Source: Trichoderma breve (lineage: Eukaryota; Ascomycota; Sordariomycetes; Hypocreales; Hypocreaceae). From it: 64,000 nucleotides of DNA. Positions 11,303 to 22,531 of the stretch are shown piece by piece. Both the position numbers and the translations under genes were made by a program. Under the pieces are notes generated by a model, which saw nothing but the letters and a program-made list of their open reading frames with translations, had not been told where the DNA came from and searched no databases. The stretch lies in NCBI RefSeq assembly GCF_028502605.1, contig NC_079237.1, positions 1,798,001 through 1,862,000 of the forward strand. Reading direction: 5' to 3'. Each line of letters opens with the position of its first letter. Within the stretch, counting starts at the first letter, position 1.

Positions 11303-12354
11303 ATGAACGCACCGGATCGGTAGGTTTACCATTTTCGCCATTGGATTGCCCGTTGATGCCGTTTTCCTTCGATACCCTTCTGGAGTCACCCACGCTGTGG
11401 CCAAGGCTCCCCTAAAGCTGGGAATCATCATGCACGAGTACAGATGCCTAAACCCAAGAGCACGGCATAAATCGTTTCCTTCTGGACTGTTATTGAAGCC
11501 ACGGATGATTTATTCTGTATCATGTTGTGTGCATGCTGCTGCTGCAAGTGCACGCTCAGCATGAATGCCTTTCGCCTGCTGCATTCTCAATCTACACTTG
11601 TCATCTACCCAAACCTACGAAGCCACCTTCCTGGCAGCTGTCAATTTGGCAGCTGCCTGTATCCGACCGTTTCCGCCTTTTCACACTTTCATTTTTCTTG
11701 TTCAATTTGTTGAATGCCCTTTCGCCCTCACCAGCACCCTGTCACTTCTGCCAGGCACCAGCGAAAATGGCGGGATGCAATACGAAGCATGACAACCTCC
11801 AGGACAACCCGTTGCGTTTCCCCAACTCCGAGCCATCTCGATTTCTTTCATTTGGTTAACAGTATGCTGACCCTAAAACAGTTTCGAGCTCTTTTTGCTC
11901 GGCGAGGGCGAAAAGAAGATTGAAGAGAAGGTTTATTCTGGTTAGTGACTAATATTACATCTTGGGCTCGAATGAACCTAACGCTTCTTCACAGGCATGT
12001 CCAACACCTCCGACTTCATCTTGAAAAAGGAGGACCACACGCTGGGTAATCTGCTCGCCGAGCATTTGAAAGCACACCCAAATGTCTACATGGCCGGATA
12101 TAAGAGTAGGTTTCCAATTCAGTTGGGGTCAGGGTTAATCATGCTGACCAAGATAAACAGTTGCTCACCCTAATGTTCCTGAGCTCTACATCCGGGTACA
12201 GACAGACGGAACCATTTCGCCCCGTGACGTTTTTACGTCAGTATGTGAAAAGCTTATCAACCAGCTCGAGATGTTGTATCAAGAGTTCACTCGCGAGTGG
12301 GAGCTAAGACGTATCACCAACACTGGAGACCAAGGGGCCTCCAATGGCCACTGA
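11303..12354 (+). CDS. RPB11: RNA polymerase II subunit RPB11
   Basis: RPB11 pairs with RPB3 as the alpha-subunit-like assembly platform of nuclear RNA polymerase II. Four exons: 11303-11319, 11882-11940, 11995-12105 and 12161-12354, giving 126 residues, the usual size. The first exon is only 17 nt (MNAPDR). Its 562-nt intron is about ten times longer than the others (54 and 55 nt). Joined exons read FELFLLGEGEKKIEEK, then ILKKEDHTLGNLLAEHL, the conserved RPB11 dimerisation motif, then AHPNVPELYIRVQTDG. All phases agree. The gene is divergent from MTQ1 and convergent with LSM5. Short frames inside the long intron have no domain. The call is firm; the exact use of the long first intron should be read from transcripts. 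Confidence 0.92.
11320..11881 (+). other. Long first intron of RPB11 (562 nt)
   Basis: The donor is GTAGGT at 11320, after only 17 coding bases, and the acceptor AAACAG ends at 11881 with CTGACC nearby as a branch site. It is pyrimidine-rich in its second half. I saw no snoRNA C/D-box pair or conserved coding segment in it. Confidence 0.65.
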
Positions 12355-12674
12355 GAATACCATCAAGTCGTCTCATAGTCAGGCGTTACAGGAACAGGAA
12401 ATTGGGCTTTGCATTTCGGCTTCATTTGGACCAGGGGAAATGAATTTAAAATTGTGTTATTGTAACAGAGAGCATGCATTCAAAGATAATGCAGACCAGT
12501 CTCGATACTGGCTATCCTCCAACAATGGGAAAGTAGAATTCCACTGTTGCCATATCCCAATGAGTAGCAACTCTGTCGTAAGATGCGTGACACACGCGTA
12601 ATAAGCCGTCAGGGCGTGGTATTGATTGCAGTAAGCCGGCACGTACTTGGACATGCCATTGAGACTTGGGTTTC
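12355..12674. other. Convergent intergenic RPB11 / LSM5
   Basis: This is a short tail-to-tail spacer of about 320 nt holding both 3' ends. I see no gene in it. Confidence 0.6.
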
Positions 12675-13235
12675 TCAAGCTGCGGCACCAACTGGGCCTT
12701 CTCCTCCGGGAATCAGCTGGGGAAAAGTGTCAGTCCATATGGTGTATCAATAGTGTAGGGAGTTACTGGCTATACCATGCAGATATTGTTGCCGTTGAGC
12801 AGAATTTTAGGAAGCTTTGTGTGGTTTCCAGAGTAGTCACTACATGTGAAAACATGGTCAATACAGCCCCAGATCTAGAGCAGATTCGGCAAAGACTCAC
12901 AATTCCGTCACATCCTCCAACACCATGTCTTGAATACCGTTAGATGAAGTTGCAAGCTCCTGTTGAGAAAGGCGTCTACTTACTGACATAGTCGTCAAAG
13001 CCCAGGAGCGTACCGCTGAACTCTGCCCAAAAGTGTTAATTCTGCAGCACAGGCTCGAGGCAAGGCCTGGAGCTCTCACCTTTATCTCCCTTCATGACGA
13101 CCCATATCCTTGATCCGACACACTTGTCAATGAGTTCTGAAGCGGAGTGTCAGCTGGTTGTTCCAGAGCTCGGGGAACATGGACATGGGGCCCGAAGCCG
13201 ATGAACTCACCGAGGGGAAGCAGCTGTGACGCCAT
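12675..13235 (-). CDS. LSM5: U6 snRNA-associated Sm-like protein LSm5
   Basis: LSm5 is a subunit of the heptameric Lsm2-8 ring on U6 snRNA (splicing) and the Lsm1-7 ring (mRNA decapping). Six exons: 13235-13211, 13136-13080, 13022-12984, 12928-12901, 12839-12776 and 12716-12675, totalling 255 nt and 84 residues. No exon exceeds 64 nt. Joined, it reads [20 protein letters not shown], then the Sm1 motif [20 protein letters not shown], then the Sm2-like [17 protein letters not shown]. All five introns (53-74 nt) have good donors and AG acceptors, and each exon phase matches the next. The gene is too fragmented to show as one open frame. It faces RPB11 tail-to-tail and the exonuclease gene head-to-head. 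The call is firm because the reassembled protein is colinear with LSm5. Confidence 0.92.
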
Positions 13236-13791
13236 CTTGGCAAGGGGTTCCGCCTGTTGCGTTTATGACGTGGTAAGAGCAACCTCCGACTGCAGATATA
13301 TGAAAAATAGATTCGCACAAGCTTATATTTCGACCACCGGGGTACAAGACGGATCCAGCCAGCGCTCTCTCTCTCAGTTGAAGTCGTTCCCAGCAGGTCT
13401 GGTGGGCTGGGCAGCGCTAAAACAGAGCACGACAACGCAAAATGCCTGGCCCCCACATTGTCGCGAGGCTGACTAAGGGCATCTCGGCCTCCAACGCCGT
13501 TTGTCCCTTGTCCTTCAAACTGCAACTAAGCGCGCTGAGACATGATGGCTGCCTCGGCGGCCAATCACCACGATTCACAGACTCAGCTCCCCGGCTGCGT
13601 CAAACCCTCCCTGGAGCCCGTGGTGCGATCCGAATGGCCTGTTCGGAGCATTTGGAGCTGCTGAACGGAGGCCCTGCTCATGTGCCGTCAAACTGCGGAG
13701 GTTGCAGTGCAGCTACCTAACGGTACAGGCACTCATACATATGGCGGTTTCTAACTGAGGTATACTTAACGCGCCCTCCTCCACTCCAGGC
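13236..13791. other. Divergent promoter region LSM5 / exonuclease gene
   Basis: This 556-nt head-to-head spacer probably holds both promoters. Short open frames on both strands have no domain. A CTCCAG directly precedes the exonuclease ATG and could be a 5' UTR acceptor, but I found no convincing donor. Confidence 0.5.
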
Positions 13792-15815
13792 ATGCATTCG
13801 TGTCTGTCTGCGCAAGTGCTCGGTTCCTGCAGAGCTTCCTTGGTCAGAGCTATGAGCTACCACCATACGAGCCAGCTCTGGAGCTCCCAGTTCGGCGTGC
13901 GCTTTGGAGCACTTGCAAATGTACGCCAGGAATCAACTGCTTCTACGTCTATTCATACTTCTGCCCTAGGCGGTGATGAGATCCGTACCGACGGCCCTGT
14001 AATTCCGGCCGAATTCGGCCTATACACGACGGATGTTACTCCAGATCCATTGCTATCAGTTCCACGCTCAAGGAGTCCTCGGCGAGCGCCCATTGCTCTC
14101 CCGCCACGCCCAACAGACGCTCAACGACCATCTATCGCTCTTCCAGATCCAAATGTCGCAACCCACTCAAAAGATGCGAGCTCAAAGGATGCGAGCTCAA
14201 AAGAGAGCGCCGCGGCTCCTGGCGCTGACAAGAAGAAGATTGTCGTCGAGCCACCGTCGACTTTACTAGAGTTCAGCATCTCCAAGAAAGAGTTTCTTGC
14301 TGCCCGCGCTGCCATTCCTGGCACTCCCGAGGCTCACTGGTCATATACCATGTACCATCGAACGGGTGAGAATGGAAAAGTCGATAATGTTAAGGTCCAT
14401 TATTGTGAAAGTAAGGCTACCACGGAGCGGGTCTGTAACGAGTATTTCTTGAACGAAGATGTCATCGGCCTTGACCTGGAGTGGATGAAGTGGGCAAGGA
14501 AGACGGATGGCCCACGGCAAAACGTCTCTCTAATACAGATTGCAAGCCCTAGCCGGATTGCCTTGATCCATGTCGCAGTGTTCACAGAGAAGGAGGACTT
14601 TCTAGGGCCGTCATTTCGCAAGATAATGGAGAATCCCAACGTGAGCAAAGTCGGCGTCAACATCATACCGGATTGCACGCGCCTCAAAAACCATCTCGGC
14701 GTCACTGTTCGGGGCGTCTTTGAGTTGAGCCATCTCTACAGGGTCGTCAAGTATCTGCCAGAGACGCCTAACCTGGTCCACAAAGGACTGGTATCACTGG
14801 CTACCCAAGTTGAAGACCAGTTGCTGCTGCCTTTGTACAAGGGAGATCTAGTCCGAACCGGGAATTGGATGAGACGGCTCAGCTCGCAACAAATCAACTG
14901 TAAGACAAACCCCAATGTGTCACTTGGCCAAATATGCTTCTGAGTTCACATGGCTAATCAGCTGCAGATGCTGCGTCGGATGCGTATGCCGGCCTTCAGC
15001 TCTACTACGTGCTTGAGGAGAAACGAAAGGCCCTCGTCCCTTGCCCTCCTAGACCGCATCATGCGGAACTGCGGTTACCTATTCCACTTCCTGATCCCCC
15101 AGCTCCTCCAGCTGTTGAGAAAACAGAGGGTGATGCTGCTGCCGCGGACCCGACAACAGCCACTTCTGCAGATACAACGGCTTCCACATATAAACGCAGA
15201 ACCTACAAGCCTAAAGATCCTAAATTAGAAGACTCTAAACCTCAAGATCCTAAACTAGAAGATCCCAATCCTGAAGACTCCAAATCTAAAAGGCAATTAC
15301 CAAAAACCTTTTCGCCAAAACTTCCAGCCTCGGAAGCTGCAGCATCGGGTGATTCGGCTCCAAAGCCCCCCAGGGCTAAAAGACAACGCCCGCCAAAAGC
15401 CCCCGACACAAGAGACCCACGGGTCATTGCAGCCGAAGCAGAGATGAAGGCGTACAACGATGCGTACACTGCCGCCAACTCGACCTGGCCGGTCACCACC
15501 CCGGTCCGTATCAGGGCGTACTACATCTGGTATCGGAACGAGGACCTTTGCCCTGCCGATATCGCGGCGCTCTTGCGAGACCCGCCGCTGCTGACCAGCA
15601 CTGTTGCGGCGTATATCGTGGATGCGATACAGACGGAGAAGTTTCCTTATCCTTTGGGCAGGTTGCACAAAGAGGTGGTGTGCCATATAGACCTCGAAAA
15701 GCCGTACATGTATAAGTACAAGTCGTTTTGCGAGGAGTGTTCAAAGGCAGTCAAGCTGAACGGAGATGACGAGGAAACGAAGCAAACGGAAGTGAAATCA
15801 GACGAGCAGAAATAG
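13792..15815 (+). CDS. DEDDy-type 3'-5' exonuclease domain protein with C-terminal helical domain
   Basis: This is a 651-residue RNase D/WRN-like 3'-5' exonuclease of unknown substrate. Exons 13792-14899 and 14968-15815 are joined across a 68-nt intron that restores Exo III. Exo I GLDLEW has D228 and E230, Exo II NIIPDC has D294, and Exo III YAASDAYAGL has Y370 and D374, so the full DEDDy catalytic set is present. The N terminus (1-130) is Ser/Arg-rich and could be a targeting signal. After the domain comes a Pro/Lys/Asp linker built from 30-bp tandem repeats at 15210-15290. A conserved-looking helical block of about 45 residues follows (YIWYRNEDLCPADIAALL), possibly a helix-turn-helix domain of the kind found in some RecQ helicases and fungal exonucleases. 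It ends with a CxxC (CEEC) near the C terminus. The catalytic call is firm; the biological role is not known to me. Confidence 0.85.
15210..15290 (+). repeat. 30-bp tandem repeat in the exonuclease linker
   Basis: Two near-identical 30-bp units (15210-15239 and 15240-15269) and a decayed third one encode PKDPKLEDSK-like decapeptides. It lies between the exonuclease domain and the C-terminal helical block. Confidence 0.75.
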
Positions 15816-15900
15816 CAAACGATAGACATAGCGTGTAATTAATTACTAGTATAGCCTTGGTATATTCAATTTTAAGACAAATTCTGAAGGAAAATAGCAT

Positions 15901-17401
15901 CTATGAAGCCAGCAGCCCGTTACCCCGATTGATCTGAACCTTTTTGTCCTCTCCTCCACTTACAATTCCCCACGTCTTGTCCCATGCCACGCTCAGCACC
16001 TTGGCGCCGTCTCCGGCAGGCGGCAGCTTCTTGCCCTTCAGCCACTCTCTTCCAATGGTGTAGACCGGCTCGCTAACGCTGCCGCCGCCCTCTTCAGATG
16101 ATGCGAGCCGGACGCTACGCAGATCCCACACACGGCACGTGCTGTCGTGCGAGCCGGAAACCAGCGAGTAGTCGTTCTCCGGGGAGGCAGCCACCGAAAC
16201 AACCATGTTGACGTGACCTCGGAGGGTCATGGCGGCGGTCGCGGCAGCAGACTCTCTGGGGTCCAGCAGGGTAATGTGTCGTGCCGAAGAACCAGCGGCT
16301 ACCAGCGACGCACCAGGCAGTGCCGTCGCGCAGAGAATGGGGTGCATGGTGGTGAGGCGAGACACCTCCCGCTGTGTTGTGAGATCAATCGTCTTGACTG
16401 TGTGGTCCAAGGACGCGGAGTAGGCGACGGTCGAGTCCTTGGGATGGAAGATCGCGGCAGTGACTGCCTCCTCGTGCAAGGGGATCATTGCCAGGGGTCC
16501 GCGCTGGGCGGTAGAGCCGGCGTTGGACAGCTTGGCTCGCTTGGTGTTGTGAGCTGAGGGAAGGGATTCGGGGTCAGCCTGAGGCGCTGTTCTTTTGGAG
16601 GCGGACCACAAGCCGACGCGACCATCTGAGGAGGCTGTCAGGATGCGCCGGGTGGAACCGTTGACATCAATGCTGTTAATATTCTTTCCGTGACCCCAGA
16701 GCTCCATGTTGGGCTTGAGAGTTCCGGAGAAGCCATCATCCGCTTCCTTGTAATCCCAGACAACGACTTTTCTATCCAAGCCAGCTGACGCCAGCTGAGT
16801 CGGTGACAGCCATCGCACCGCGTTGATGCGCTGAGTGTGTCCTTCGCCTTTGCCACCAGCAGAGACGGCAATTGCAGTTCCTGAGGGGTTCCAGATCCTC
16901 ACAAGCCCATCGTAAGAGGCACTGGCAACCCGCTCATTCACAGCAGCATCCCCAGCCAGCAGACCAGCGGGAGAAGTTGATGAAAGAACGTCAACACCGC
17001 TAACCCAGTCGTCATGCTCAAAGCTGGCTTCGTAAACTGGGGGGAGAAGACTGCGGACGTATTGCAGGGTCAATGTTGTTTCCTGAGACAGGCCATTTGA
17101 CTTGAGGTATTCTTCAATGCTCGTTTTCAGAAACGTGCCGTTGGCGAGGAAATCGAGAGGGACTGGCGATGAAGTATCCAGCATCGACTCGGAGTTTAAG
17201 ATGCGAGAGAGGCCATAGCGCTTGATATCTAGGGTATGTTAATAAGACTCGTCCTCATATCTATGTATAAAAACTGTGGATAACAATCTGGCAAAGGAAC
17301 TGACCTGCTGGTACGAGCAGTTGCCTCTTGGACTCTGGGAGGACGAGATCTTCCTCGTTGGTGGTGAAGACGACCTTCACCTGGGCAGATGAGGCGTCCA
17401 T
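15901..17401 (-). CDS. YTM1: Ribosome biogenesis protein YTM1 (WDR12), WD40 repeat
   Basis: Ytm1 is a nucleolar subunit of the Nop7-Erb1-Ytm1 (PeBoW) complex, needed for 27S pre-rRNA processing and 60S assembly; its NLE domain is the Rea1/Mdn1 docking site. Exons 17401-17305 and 17228-15901 give 474 residues. The first exon and start of the second encode the ubiquitin-like NLE domain (VKVVFTTNEEDLVLPESKRQ, then DIKRYGLSRILN). About seven WD repeats follow, including SASYDGLVRIWNP, SAGLDRKVVVWD, ASSDGRVGLWSA, SASLDHTVKTID and SGSHDSTCRVWD. The 76-nt intron is phase 1. The stop lies only 85 nt from the exonuclease stop, so the two convergent 3' UTRs probably overlap. Family call is firm. Confidence 0.92.
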
Positions 17402-19375
17402 TGTGGTAAAAAGAAGAATTACTTTATATGATGAAAAGATTGGCGAACTAATAATTTGGATGCCCTTGTTATTTCAGCTGATAAGGAACCGTGTTCGTCG
17501 AATCGTCACTCTGATGAGAGTTGCTGGTAACGGCTGATGCACATGTAGGCTAGAGAAATCTCAAAAAATTTTGGAAAATGAAGCGCAGCCTTGTCAGTAG
17601 TGGATCCACTGCGGGGTGCGCTGTTGAAATCAGTGGCCAATTAGAGTTGAGACAGCGCAAGGCTGAAAGAGCGACCTAATGCACACTAACCTGCATCTAG
17701 ACCGCCTAATTGATGCTCTAAGATGCCACAGCACATGGAGCAGAGACATACATCCGACTAGTAGTCAGAGAGTAGCTGAGTAGAATCTGTGGACCGTCAA
17801 GTTGTGTTAGCCGCTTTGGATTACCTATCCTTGTTCCCTGGGAAACAATCTTGATAAAGAGATCCCCACAAGAGATAGAATAGCCATCCTTGCCATCCCT
17901 TGCATACCCAACTAACACCAACAGAGCGTCGTTGATAAGCACCATACGTCATGTCCAGTGTTTCGAGGACAGGTCCAAGGGGCAGACGATGTCTGGGCGT
18001 ACACAATGATGCGAGTTTTTGTCATTGTAATGCCGTTTGGCGTCACCGCCTTGCAATTGAGTGTTGAATACCACCCAAGCTGCAATGGGATGCGGAGGAT
18101 ATGCAACTCGGGCATGGCTTCTGTCCCATTGGGGACCAGCAACGTGGAATAACTCGTGGCAGAGACCAAGATATCCATGGCAAATGTCCATCCAGATGCA
18201 AAACACCAGCCAATCCGCATCTCTCATCACATAACCTCGATCAGCTCCCCCGCAATCCATGGCGTCATCCCCACACTGCTAAGGTAGTGCACGAGGCCAG
18301 TTTGGCACCTCACCACCCGCGGTTGGCTTGCGGCGACCCGCTGGATTGGAGAGACGAATGGTTTGTTATGCAGGCACATTGAGGTGTTTGCTTGTGCCAA
18401 TTGAGAAGGGGGGACGTCAGCGGCTCTGGCTTGTGGGTGATTGACGCTGAGAGGCGCTGCGTAGCGGCCCGGGGAACCATGTAAGCCTGGGGAAGGCAAC
18501 GGCGAGTTTTGGACGAGGAACCGAAAGAAATAGGTTAAAATAGTTGGAGAAGAGGAAGAAATGAATAAAGATGAGCAGCAGCATAAATAATCCCGTGCAA
18601 TTAATGCCATGCAGCACAAAGCAGGCCTTAGGTAAGCTTGCGGCCTGATTCCAGACGTCTTCTCCCGATGATGCGCATGCGTCAAAACTGCAGACGCAAA
18701 TCGCGTACATGAACACACCTGCGCAGTCACTGCTGTTAGTGGTTTGGCCGGCTGGGCTAGCATTGCGCTATCCCCAACCCCAGACCCACCGCCTCGAGAG
18801 GTCCCCACTTTCTATGTAGCACCCCTCCAAAGCTTCAGTCCAAGTCCCTCATCAAGTTTCTTCTCCCCCTCTCGGCCTGACTTGTTTCTGCTTTTCCTGT
18901 TCATCCCACGGCCTCAGATTCAGCTTCCTCAGTCCTTGGACCCTAACGAGCTCGTTGCCCAGCTTCACGGGCCCAGCCATTGTTTATCTTGCTGCCCGCG
19001 CTCACTCACCATTTGCAAATAACAGCGACCCGTCTAAGCTCCAACGCCACCTCAATCAAGAGCTTTACTAGCACTAGGTAAGTCATCACACCACAATATC
19101 TCGCACCGAAATTCGGCCTAACTAACCAAAAGTTTTTTTCTTCGCCTCCCTTGATAGCTACAAAGCATTTTCAGTTCGTCTTCTCATCTCCTGATGCTTT
19201 TTAAACGTCCGAAAGCTTACAAAAATCAGTCTTTCTAGCTTGTGCAGCCCTTGCGCAGCCCTAATCCCCTACGTCATCTGGATTGTCGGCCCGTGGCACA
19301 GGCCTTTTCGCCGGAGCTCTTCCAAAAGGTCAAACAACAACCTCTCGCGACATTTTCACAGTCCAGGACGACAAA
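17402..19375. other. Divergent intergenic YTM1 / glycogen synthase
   Basis: This is nearly 2 kb of promoter and leader sequence. The part before glycogen synthase (about 18780-19375) is pyrimidine-rich and looks like a transcribed leader with a probable 5' UTR intron. A 193-codon frame at 18227-18808 on minus has no domain or protein-like composition and was rejected. Confidence 0.5.
19078..19157 (+). other. Probable 5' UTR intron of glycogen synthase
   Basis: The donor GTAAGT is at 19078, a CTAACTAAC branch site is near 19120, and a pyrimidine tract leads to TTGATAG ending at 19157. Its 80-nt length fits neighbouring introns. It lies upstream of the ATG, so coding continuity cannot be used as a check. 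Confidence 0.5.
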
Positions 19376-21846
19376 ATGGCCTCCAACGGAAACCCCGTTC
19401 GCGATATCAAGAACCACCTGCTCTTTGAGATTGCTACGGAAGTAGCTCATCGAGGCAAGTTGCATCCTACCCTCTGGCGATTATGTCACCATGGCCTCTG
19501 TGCCCGTTCCTGCCCAACCCAATGTCGGCCCAGATCAAGAGCTAACTCATTTATTGCCTCACAGTCGGTGGTATTTACTCGGTCCTCAAATCCAAGGCTC
19601 CAGTGACTACGGCTGAATATGGCGATCGATACACCCTTATCGGTCCCCTCAACCACCAATCGGTGCGCCCTCTACCTTGCAAGAATTAATTAATAGCTCA
19701 AAATTGGGCACCAACTGACGAGAAACAGGCCGCAGTCGAGGTCGAAGAGATGGAGCCCACCAATAAGGAGCTTGCCGCCACCATGCAGACCATGAAGGAT
19801 CGCGGAATTGGCATGCTCTACGGCCGATGGCTCATTGAGGGAGCCCCTCGGGTTCTTCTCATTGATACCAAGACGGCTTACAACTTTGTCAATGAGTGGA
19901 AGTCGGACCTCTGGTCAGTTGCCAGCATTCCGTCCCCACCTGATGACGAGGAGACCAATGAGGCTGTTGTCTTTGGTTACCTGGTGGCGTGGTTCCTTGG
20001 AGAGGTAAGCATCCGTCGTTGCCCTAGTCCCATGAAGTTGACATTAGCTTTCCTTGTCGTTGCTTCTCGGCGTTTGATTGGCTGCCGCTAACATGCAAGT
20101 ACTAGTTTGTATGCCACGAGAAGGAAAAGGCCGTCATTGCCCACTTCCACGAATGGTTGGCCGGTGTTGCTCTGCCCCTTACCAAGAAGAGGCGCATTGA
20201 TGTTACGACCATCTTCACCACCCATGCCACTCTCCTGGGACGATACCTCTGTGCCGGCTCGGTTGATTTCTACAACAATCTCCAGTTCTTTGACGTCGAT
20301 GCCGAGGCGGGAAAGCGCGGCATCTACCACCGGTATTGCATTGAACGAGCTGCCGCTCATTCATGCGACGTCTTCACAACAGTCTCTCACATCACTGCTT
20401 TCGAATCAGAGCATCTGCTGAAGCGAAAGCCTGATGGTGTCTTGCCCAACGGTCTCAACGTCACCAAGTTCTCGGCGGTTCACGAGTTCCAAAATCTGCA
20501 CCAGCAGGCTAAGGAGAAGATTCATGACTTCGTGAGAGGACACTTCTACGGCCACTATGACTTTGAGCCAGAAAACACACTGTACTTCTTCACAGCCGGA
20601 CGCTACGAATTCCGAAATAAGGGAGTCGACATGTTCATCGAATCTCTTGCACGGCTCAACGGACGACTCAAGGCGGCCAACAGCAAGATGACTGTTGTCG
20701 CCTTCATCATCATGCCTGCTCAGACCACATCGTTAACTGTTGAGGCTCTCAAGGGCCAGGCCGTCATCAAGTCCCTGAAAGATACCACAAACATCATTGA
20801 GCAGGCCATTGGTCGTCGCATCTTTGAGCGATCCCTCAAGTGGCACGAGGGTGACCCAATGCCCGATGAGAAGGAGCTCATCTCTGGCCAGGACCGTGTT
20901 CTCCTGCGCCGGCGTCTCTTTGCCATGAAGCGCCACGGGCTTCCGCCAATTGTGACTCACAACATGCTTAACGACAGCGAAGACCCCGTCTTGAACCAGA
21001 TTCGCCGGGTGCAGCTGTTCAACCACCCGTCAGACCGTGTCAAGGTTGTGTTCCACCCAGAGTTTTTGAACTCGGCCAACCCCGTCCTGCCCTTGGACTA
21101 TGACGACTTTGTACGTGGCTGCCACATGGGTGTTTTCCCATCATACTATGAGCCGTGGGGCTACACCCCAGCTGAGTGTACTGTCATGGGCGTGCCGAGC
21201 ATCACTACCAACCTCTCTGGCTTTGGATGCTACATGGAGGAGCTCATTGAGAACTCTAGCGACTACGGTATCTACATTGTGGATCGGAGAATGAAGGGAG
21301 TCGAAGATTCGGTGAACCAACTGTCCAGCTTCATGTTTGACTACTGCGGCAAGAGCCGACGTCAACGTATCAACCAGAGAAACCGTACTGAGCGTCTTAG
21401 CGACCTGCTTGACTGGAAGCGCATGGGCATGGAGTACATCAAGGCGCGCCAGCTCGCTCTCCGACGAGCATACCCCAACTCGTTTAACGGTGATGAAGAG
21501 GAAGAGGAGATAGAAGATTTCATCCGCGGGCCGGAGCAGAAGATCTCCAGGCCATTCTCCGTTCCCGGCTCGCCTCGCGATCGGACTGGCATGATGACCC
21601 CTGGAGACTTTGCCAGCCTGCAGGAGGGACGAGAAGGCCTGAGCACGGAGGATTACGTTGCGTGGAAGCTGCCGTAAGTGTTTCACAGCGGTTACATAAT
21701 TTGCAGTTATTTCGGCTTTTTGCTAACATGTTGGACCTAGTGAGGAGGAGGATCCCGAAGAGTATCCCTTCTCGTTGACTCTGCGAACGAAGCAACCCAA
21801 TGATATCAGCCCGGAGACCCAGGCCACGCTCAACGGTACTGACTAA
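19376..21846 (+). CDS. GSY1: Glycogen synthase (UDP-glucose, GT3 family)
   Basis: The enzyme adds glucose from UDP-glucose to glycogen in the cytosol. Five exons: 19376-19454, 19565-19662, 19729-20004, 20106-21673 and 21741-21846, giving 708 residues, the normal length. It starts [11 protein letters not shown] and continues [15 protein letters not shown], a strongly conserved join that needs a GC donor (GCAAGT at 19455) for intron 1. Other family blocks are [41 protein letters not shown] and [18 protein letters not shown], with the catalytic Glu region. The Arg-rich glucose-6-phosphate sensor lies within [19 protein letters not shown]. The C terminus has [14 protein letters not shown], like the phosphorylated regulatory tail of yeast Gsy2. 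Regulation by phosphorylation and glucose-6-phosphate is inferred from those motifs. The call is firm. Confidence 0.95.
19455..19564 (+). other. GC-AG intron 1 of glycogen synthase
   Basis: The donor reads GAG/GCAAGT and the acceptor CTCACAG ends at 19564. Using GC keeps phase 1 and yields EVAHRVGGIYS. The nearest GT (19459) breaks the frame. Confidence 0.8.
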
Positions 21847-22505
21847 AGGGGGGAAAAGAGAAAGGGAAAAAAGAGCAAAGTTAGGCGTTTATCCCATGAG
21901 CAACATGCGTCCAAAGCCAAGCCAGCATTGTATCGGATTGAGGACAATTTTGACAGTGAATCTTTGTGTGTCAAATCTTTGATATGTGTTTTTTTGTTTC
22001 TTCCAGCATTTTGGCCGAGGTCCAATGGAAGCAAACAGATTGGGTAAGAGTGAAGCAGAAGAAAAAACCGGAAAAGATGGCGTTTCGACCGAGGGACTCG
22101 TCGGCGAGAGTGGATGGATGTCGGCTTCGAGTCAATTGCGGATTTGATCAAAGGTGGACAAAAAATACCTGTACGAATGTCGTATGTTGAATGATGAATA
22201 CATACTATTTTGGTACTATATTTCTTTTGCTTGTCTGTATTGTGCTTGCCCACGTGCTCTGTTGAAACGCTGTGCTCCACGAAGTTTATATGAAGAGTCA
22301 GAAGAGACTCCACGGCATGAACGACACGTGCCCTACTTTGACAGTGCAGACATGACGCGATGGGGTTTGGAGATGAGATGGCGATCTGTTTAGCGCGGCA
22401 ATGGCCTTGAGGCTGAAGTCTGCGGTGGATCTCCATCTCCAATTACATGAGCGTGTCGTGCGTATGCACTAGTTGTGAAGGAGATTGGACTGTCTCTCAG
22501 GACGA

Positions 22506-22531
22506 TACAGTACAGTACAGTATTGTACTGT
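22506..22531. repeat. ACAGTAC-rich imperfect palindrome
   Basis: Tandem ACAGT/ACAGTAC units are followed by GTACTGT, so the segment can pair as a 7-bp stem. Related ACTGTACTGTA strings recur at about 23596, 25788, 26311 and 32932, all intergenic. Confidence 0.5.

Noticed and set aside
13759..13790. Possible 5' UTR intron just before the exonuclease ATG
   Set aside because: The nearest donor would give a 31-nt intron, too short for fungal splicing.
18227..18808. 193-codon frame on minus upstream of glycogen synthase
   Set aside because: It has no recognisable family or patterned composition, and overlaps probable leader sequence of the plus-strand gene.
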